Shown here in pieces: positions 13,442-17,550 of a stretch of 17,550 nucleotides of DNA. Source of the DNA: Myxococcales bacterium (GTDB taxonomy: Bacteria > Myxococcota > Polyangia > Fen-1088); NCBI GenBank assembly GCA_003159055.1, contig PMLH01000319.1, positions 1 to 17,550 of the forward strand. Direction: 5' to 3'. Made by a program: the position numbers and the translations under genes. The notes under the pieces were generated by a model, which saw only the letters and a list, made by a program, of their open reading frames with translations, had not been told where the DNA came from and did no database searches. Numbering within the stretch: the first letter of the stretch is position 1; each line of letters starts with the position of its first letter.

Positions 13442-14389
13442 GTGCCCAAGTTCAGCGTCCCCGATGTGCGGGCGATCCACGATCTCCCGCTTCCTGATCT
13501 CGTATTTCGCGCGCAAGAGGTGCATCGCGAGCACCACAGGCCGAACGAGGTCCAGCTGTGTTCCTTGCTCTCGGTGAAGACCGGAGGCTGCCCCGAGGAC
13601 TGCGCGTATTGTCCGCAGTCGAGCCACTACGACACGGGCGTTGGCCGCGAGAAGATGCTGTCGGCTGACCAGGTGGTGAACGCAGCCAGGCGAGCGCAGT
13701 CCGCTGGCGCCACGCGCTTCTGCATGGGCAGCGCGGGCCGAAACGCGCAGAACGGCGAAGCCTTCGAGAACATCCTCGCGATGGTGCGTGGGGTGCGGGG
13801 GTTGGGCATGGAAGCGTGTATCACGCTCGGCATGCTCACCGACGAGCAGGCCATGCGGCTGGCGGAGGTGGGGCTCACGGTCTACAACCACAACGTCGAC
13901 ACCTCTCGTGAGTTCTACGGATCCATCATCACCACCCGCAGCTACGACGATCGCCTGGCAACGCTGGCACGAGTCCGCAAGGCGGGCATCAAGATCTGCA
14001 GCGGCGGCATCGTGGGCATGGGCGAATCGATCGACGACCGCTGTGCGATGCTCGCCACGCTGGCGAACCTGGAGCCGCCGCCGGAGAGTGTGCCCATCAA
14101 TGCGCTGGTTCCGGTGCCGGGGACGCCGCTTGCCGAGCAGCCGCCCGTCGATCCGCTGGCGATGGTTCGCATGATTGCCACCGCCCGGATTTTGATGCCG
14201 AAGACCCAGGTGCGATTGTCTGCTGGGCGCACGGCGATGTCGCGCGAGGCGCAGGTGCTCTGTTTTCTCGCTGGCGCGAATTCCTTCTTCTTCGGCGAAA
14301 AGCTGCTGGTCACCGGCAATCCCGACGCGGAAGCCGACCAGAAGCTGCTGCGCGACGCCGGCATGAAGCCAGCGCCGCCCGTGCATTAG
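13442..14389 (+). CDS. bioB: Biotin synthase BioB
   Basis: A 315-residue radical-SAM enzyme that inserts sulfur into dethiobiotin, the last step of biotin synthesis. C50, C54 and C57 in GGCPEDCAYCPQS bind the [4Fe-4S] cluster and SAM. C94 (RFCMGSAGR), C126 (EACITLG), C186 (KICSGGIVGMGE) and R258 (VRLSAGR) match the four ligands of the sacrificial [2Fe-2S] cluster. YNHNVDTS is also conserved. All key residues are present and the length is normal. The start is GTG 13442, with AAGG only two bases before it, so coupling to the upstream gene probably matters. No other bio gene is in the window. Its last four bases overlap the end of ppnP on the other strand. Confidence 0.97.
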   Translation: MPKFSVPDVRAIHDLPLPDLVFRAQEVHREHHRPNEVQLCSLLSVKTGGCPEDCAYCPQSSHYDTGVGREKMLSADQVVNAARRAQSAGATRFCMGSAGRNAQNGEAFENILAMVRGVRGLGMEACITLGMLTDEQAMRLAEVGLTVYNHNVDTSREFYGSIITTRSYDDRLATLARVRKAGIKICSGGIVGMGESIDDRCAMLATLANLEPPPESVPINALVPVPGTPLAEQPPVDPLAMVRMIATARILMPKTQVRLSAGRTAMSREAQVLCFLAGANSFFFGEKLLVTGNPDAEADQKLLRDAGMKPAPPVH

Positions 14390-14709
14390 CCGAAACTGCA
14401 GATGTACTCGGCGATCTCGGCGGGGACGGCGATGGTGAAACCACTCTTGCCCGGGACTTTGAAAAAGGTGCCGGCAGGGTAGTCCTGCCAGGCGTTGCTG
14501 CCGTCGAGCTTCACGCGGCACGAGCCGGCGACCATTTCCATGGTCTCGGGGGCGTCGGTGCCGAAGTGGTATTCGCCGGCGTAAATGAGGCCAAGGGTCT
14601 TCTTCGACCCGTCGGGGAGCTTGACGGTGTGGCTAATGACCTTGCCGCCAAAGTAGATGTTGGCCTTGGCAACCGCTGTGACGTTGGAAAATTCGCTGGG
14701 AATTGGCAT
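14386..14709 (-). CDS. ppnP: Pyrimidine/purine nucleoside phosphorylase PpnP (DUF1255)
   Basis: A 107-residue single-domain cupin, slightly longer than the E. coli YaiE/PpnP (about 94). It shows ANIYFGGKVISHTV, KKTLGLIYAGEYHFGTDAPETMEMVAG, then YPAGTFFKVPGKSGFTIAV and a C-terminal EYICSFG, all family hallmarks. PpnP splits various nucleosides with phosphate into base and ribose-1-phosphate (salvage). ATG 14709 is chosen because the family starts just before the first strand. An in-frame TTG at 14745 or GTG at 14718 would extend it. It lies 54 bases downstream of plsY on the same strand, a likely two-gene unit. Confidence 0.93.
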   Translation of the reverse strand: MPIPSEFSNVTAVAKANIYFGGKVISHTVKLPDGSKKTLGLIYAGEYHFGTDAPETMEMVAGSCRVKLDGSNAWQDYPAGTFFKVPGKSGFTIAVPAEIAEYICSFG

Positions 14710-14763
14710 GCGCAGCACACTGCCATTGTCGTCGGCCCTTCGCAATGCTGGAGAGGCCAGCCG

Positions 14764-15342
14764 CTAGACCCGGTGCTCTTGCCTGTCGATCAGCCGTTTC
14801 AGGTTGTCCTTGTGGCGGAGGGTGACCAGCGCGGCGATGACGATGCCGAACGCGAACCTGGGTGCGGTGCCGAGGTGGAAGAGCCACAGGAAGAACGGGA
14901 AGGCCGCCATGGCTGCCAGGGAACCGACGGAGACGATGCGAAACGCGGCGAACACGACTAGGAAAACGCCGAGACAAGAGAGGGTTGCGAGTGGTGCGAG
15001 GGCGAGGCCGGCACCGAGCGACGTGGCGACGCCCTTGCCGCCGCGGCCACGCAGGAAGATCGAGAAAGCTTGACCGAACACCGCCGCAAGCCCGGTCAGG
15101 GCGGGCAGCCATGGATCGGCGAACAGATGCTGAGTTAAGAGCACAGGCAACGCTCCTTTGGCGGCATCGACCACAAGCACGAAGATCGCCCAGCCTTTGC
15201 CAAGCGCGCGCCCGACGTTCGTCGCGCCGATGTTTCCGCTGCCCACCTTGCGCAGGTCGATGCCTTTCGAGCGCGCCACCACCACGCCGGTGGGAAACGA
15301 GCCCAGGACGAAGGCAACGGCCATGGCGACGAAGATGGTCAT
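14764..15342 (-). CDS. plsY: Acyl-phosphate:glycerol-3-phosphate acyltransferase PlsY
   Basis: A 192-residue inner-membrane protein with about five hydrophobic helices. It makes lysophosphatidic acid from acyl-phosphate and glycerol-3-phosphate, the first committed step of phospholipid synthesis. Motif 1 reads VGSGNIGATNVGR (33-45), motif 2 GGKGVATSLG (101-110), and motif 3 RHKDN (176-180). Two substitutions stand out. The histidine usual before motif 2 (GHxxP) is glutamine (GQAFS, Q91), and motif 3 has D179 where E is common. The start is ATG 15342; the frame is open to 15405 but the family begins at the first helix. TAGGAT lies 8 bases upstream. It is divergent from the ankyrin gene. Confidence 0.93.
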   Translation of the reverse strand: MTIFVAMAVAFVLGSFPTGVVVARSKGIDLRKVGSGNIGATNVGRALGKGWAIFVLVVDAAKGALPVLLTQHLFADPWLPALTGLAAVFGQAFSIFLRGRGGKGVATSLGAGLALAPLATLSCLGVFLVVFAAFRIVSVGSLAAMAAFPFFLWLFHLGTAPRFAFGIVIAALVTLRHKDNLKRLIDRQEHRV

Positions 15343-15445
15343 CGAGGCACATCCTAGACTATCTGCACCGGACCATGGAACGACCTGCAACAAGGTAGCC
15401 GTCAAGAGGTGGTGGCAGCCCGAACATCCTGATAAAAGTGGCCAA

Positions 15446-15931
15446 GTGGAAAAAGCTCAGCAAGATGACCTGGATGCGCAGCTTGCGCAGGCCGCATTCG
15501 TGTGTGATTTCGTGAAAGTGCGCGAGCTGCTTGGCCGCGGGGCCAATCCAGACGTGCGTGACGAAGACCTGCGCACGCCGCTTCACCAAGCGGTCCTGGG
15601 CAGCAGCGTGGGACTGGTTGGGCTGCTCATCGAGTCGGGCGCTGACCTCAACGCCAAAGACAGCCACGGGTTCACACCCCTGCACTTTGCCGCCCAGGAG
15701 CACCTGCCCGAGATTGCGCGAATCCTGCTCGGTCGCGGGGCCGATCCCAACGCGGTCGACGAGGACGGCAATTCGGTTCTCCACCGCGCCATCCAATCGG
15801 CGCGCGACCGTGACGAGATTGCGCGTCTGCTTCTCGAGGGCGGCGCGCGCGATGACCTTGCCAACCACGAAGGGGTGACGCCGCGCGAGTTGGCGGAACG
15901 GCTTGGCAGCCGAGTCTTTTCCGCGAACTAG
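15446..15931 (+). CDS. Ankyrin-repeat protein
   Basis: A 161-residue protein with no signal peptide. It consists of about four ankyrin repeats: an N-terminal capping unit (9-39, VKVRELLGRGANPDVRD), full repeats at 42-72 (RTPLHQAV...LLIESGADLNAKD), 75-105 (FTPLHFAAQ...ILLGRGADPNAVD) and 108-140, then a short C-terminal cap (GVTPRELAERLGS). Ankyrin arrays bind other proteins; the partner is unknown. GTG 15446 is chosen since the ankyrin homology begins just after it and no closer start exists. An ATG at 15335 is in frame but overlaps the plsY start. The next gene starts 2 bases after its stop, so they are coupled. Confidence 0.85.
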   Translation: MEKAQQDDLDAQLAQAAFVCDFVKVRELLGRGANPDVRDEDLRTPLHQAVLGSSVGLVGLLIESGADLNAKDSHGFTPLHFAAQEHLPEIARILLGRGADPNAVDEDGNSVLHRAIQSARDRDEIARLLLEGGARDDLANHEGVTPRELAERLGSRVFSAN

Positions 15932-15933
15932 TC

Positions 15934-17550
15934 ATGGGCAAACGCAAAGCCAGGGTGCCGCGGTCTCGGACCAAGGAAAGCGCGCAGGCGAGCCCGGACG
16001 TCGACTTGCTCGCCGCAAGCGACGGAGCGCCATTCTTTCGGCGGCGTGATTGGGCTTGGCCGCTGTTCGCGTTCGCTGCATTGCTTGCGCTCTACGTGGC
16101 GACGCTCGCGCCGTCCGTGGTGGGGGGCGATTGTGGCGAGCTTACCGCTTCGGCGCTCACCGGTGGGGTTCCGCATCCGCCGGGCTATCCGCTGTTCGCC
16201 TTGCTGGCCCGGTTGTTCAATGCGCTTCCGCTCGGCCACACGCCGGCCTGGCGGGTGAATCTGCTGTCCGCCGCGTCGACTGCGGCCGCGGGCGGGCTTG
16301 TGTGTGCGGTCGTGTTGCTGTGGACCCGGCAGACGGCCGCGGCCCTGGTCGCTGCAGCGCTGTTCGGGACCAGCTCGGAGATTTGGCTGCACGCAACCTC
16401 GGCCGAGGTGTTCGGGCTGAACGCCCTGTTTGTTGCGCTCGCCTTTCTCCTCTGGCTCGGCGTCGAACGCACCCGCAAGCGCAACCTGGTCTGGGGTTTG
16501 GCGTTTGCGAGTGGCCTTGCCATGTGCAACCACCACACCTTTGTGTTCGTCGGGGCGCCGCTGTGTCTGCGCTCGCTTTGGGTGGCCAGGCAGAAGCTTG
16601 GCGCGCGCGGCCTCGCCCTGGCTGTCGTACTCGGCCTGCTCGGCCTGGCGCCGTATGCCTATCTGCGATTCGCGTCCATCTCATCGGCCGCGGTTTCATG
16701 GGGCGACCTCAGCACGTTCGACAGCCTTATCGGCCACATTCTCCGCCGCAACTACGGGACCTTCAGCATGGGCAAGGCTGCCAAGGACAGCGCCTTTGTC
16801 GAGGAAGGCACCTTCTTTCCGACTCTCTGGCACATGGGTGCCCTGGCCACGGTTCGTTTGCTGTGGATTGGGCTTCCCCTGGCGCTGCTTGGCCTCTGGG
16901 CCGCTCTCAAGGACAAGCGCGAGCGAAGCCTTGGCTGGGTTCTGGGAGGTGTGCTTGGCTTCTACGTGTTCAGCTTCGGCGCGCTTTCGAATCTTTCGAC
17001 GTCGCAAGGCCTCTATCTGTCAGTGCTGGCGCGATTCTTCATCCAGTCAGACTGCATGCTGGCCATCGCGACGGGGCTCGGGTTTGCGCGGCTGATGCAG
17101 GTGGCGGGCGACCGCTGGCCCGCGGTTTTGCGTCGTGCCTACCTTGGCCATCTCGCGGCCGGCCTGCTTTTTGTCATCGGCATCGCGGCTCACGTAGGCC
17201 ACGCCAATCAACGGCACAATACGGTTTTCTCCGACTTCGTGACCACGGCCTTCGACTCGCTGCCGCGGAACGCGATCGTGATTACGATGGGCGACCACCT
17301 GACCGGTTCAGTCTTCTATTTCCGCGAGGTCGAGAAGCTCCGTCCCGACACCATCCACCTCGACCGCGAGCTGCTCGGCATCCCGTGGTACATCGAACGC
17401 AAGCGACGCCTGTATCCGGATCTGTTCGTGCCGCAAGGGTTCTACGGTCGACGAGGATGGAACATCAAGCAGTTGCTCGACGGCAATCCGCGACGCCCAC
17501 TGGTCGTGATCGACCGCCTGGATCAGTGGGATCAAAGCTGGAAGGACGGC
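15934..17550 (+). CDS. DUF2723 polytopic membrane protein, probable GT-C glycosyltransferase (3' end beyond window)
   Basis: A frame of 539 codons with no stop by the window end. A basic, polar N-terminus (1-38) precedes the first membrane helix (41-59). The first loop carries the DUF2723 signature LAPSVVGGDCGELTASA with D66 and E69, followed by GVPHPPGYPLFALLARLFNALP and RVNLLSA. About ten or more hydrophobic helices follow, then a soluble part from about 425 (DSLPRNAIVITMGDHLTGSVFYFREVE). DUF2723 is related to GT-C mannosyltransferases; its eukaryotic member TMEM260 is a protein O-mannosyltransferase. Donor and acceptor in bacteria are unknown, so the enzyme role is inference. The acidic pair in loop 1 fits the GT-C catalytic site. 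It starts 2 bases after the ankyrin stop, with no ribosome binding site. Confidence 0.9.
   Translation, partial: MGKRKARVPRSRTKESAQASPDVDLLAASDGAPFFRRRDWAWPLFAFAALLALYVATLAPSVVGGDCGELTASALTGGVPHPPGYPLFALLARLFNALPLGHTPAWRVNLLSAASTAAAGGLVCAVVLLWTRQTAAALVAAALFGTSSEIWLHATSAEVFGLNALFVALAFLLWLGVERTRKRNLVWGLAFASGLAMCNHHTFVFVGAPLCLRSLWVARQKLGARGLALAVVLGLLGLAPYAYLRFASISSAAVSWGDLSTFDSLIGHILRRNYGTFSMGKAAKDSAFVEEGTFFPTLWHMGALATVRLLWIGLPLALLGLWAALKDKRERSLGWVLGGVLGFYVFSFGALSNLSTSQGLYLSVLARFFIQSDCMLAIATGLGFARLMQVAGDRWPAVLRRAYLGHLAAGLLFVIGIAAHVGHANQRHNTVFSDFVTTAFDSLPRNAIVITMGDHLTGSVFYFREVEKLRPDTIHLDRELLGIPWYIERKRRLYPDLFVPQGFYGRRGWNIKQLLDGNPRRPLVVIDRLDQWDQSWKDG

Noticed and set aside
14386..14389. bioB/ppnP overlap as a possible regulatory antisense region
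   Set aside because: A four-base tail-to-tail overlap is common in compact genomes and needs no special explanation.
12689..14521. A 610-codon minus-strand open frame opposite the QW gene and bioB
   Set aside because: It is a GC-bias shadow. The plus strand encodes BioB with all cluster ligands, and the minus-strand translation has no recognisable domain.
1..17550. A mobile or defence island
   Set aside because: I found no transposase, integrase, phage, restriction or toxin-antitoxin gene, and base composition looks even throughout.

Overview
The window looks like chromosomal DNA from a high-GC, Gram-negative bacterium of the Myxococcota / former Deltaproteobacteria type. The evidence is a Ser/Thr kinase fused to a DUF4388-like tail, an S55 (SpoIVB-type) domain protein with a secretion signal, an orphan PHA-regulator DNA-binding domain, LysM lytic transglycosylase, TatA, a LolC/E-type permease and an SspB with a proteobacterial ClpX-binding tail. 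I see no insertion sequence, phage gene, CRISPR array, tRNA or rRNA. It reads as core genome with several lineage-specific proteins of unknown role.

Layout. 1-942 (-): 5' part of a LolC/E-like ABC permease, divergent from 1075-2043 (+), a secreted probable outer-membrane beta-barrel protein. 2138-2750 (-): tatA, then a small PHA-regulator-like protein. 2844-5935 (+): a lytic transglycosylase with LysM repeats, then an RluA-family pseudouridine synthase. 5942-8080 (-): the large kinase, divergent from 8169-8924 (+), a PP2C phosphatase. 9021-9683 (-): a degenerate ferritin-like protein, separated from the phosphatase by a CCGG-rich repeat. 9790-11535 (+): the exported S55-domain protein. 11595-12116 (-): sspB. 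12350-14389 (+): a QW-repeat (alpha/alpha toroid) protein followed closely by bioB. 14386-15342 (-): plsY then ppnP, with ppnP overlapping bioB tail to tail. 15446-17550 (+): an ankyrin protein, then a DUF2723 membrane protein running off the window.

Functions. Much of the window concerns the cell envelope: lipoprotein or ABC export, Tat export, peptidoglycan cleavage, phospholipid acylation, an outer-membrane protein and a probable GT-C-type glycosyltransferase. The kinase and phosphatase form a likely antagonistic signalling pair. SspB points to ClpXP proteolysis of tagged proteins.

The most interesting cross-cutting signal is promoter placement. At most transcription-unit starts a -35/-10 pair (TTGACA-like, 16-18 bp, then TAnnnT) ends only 6-9 bases before the start codon, with no clear ribosome binding site. 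This suggests that many mRNAs here are leaderless. It also decides several start codons. No stretch over 300 bases lacks a gene; the longest gap is 12117-12349. I did not find a convincing new multi-gene defence or metabolic system.
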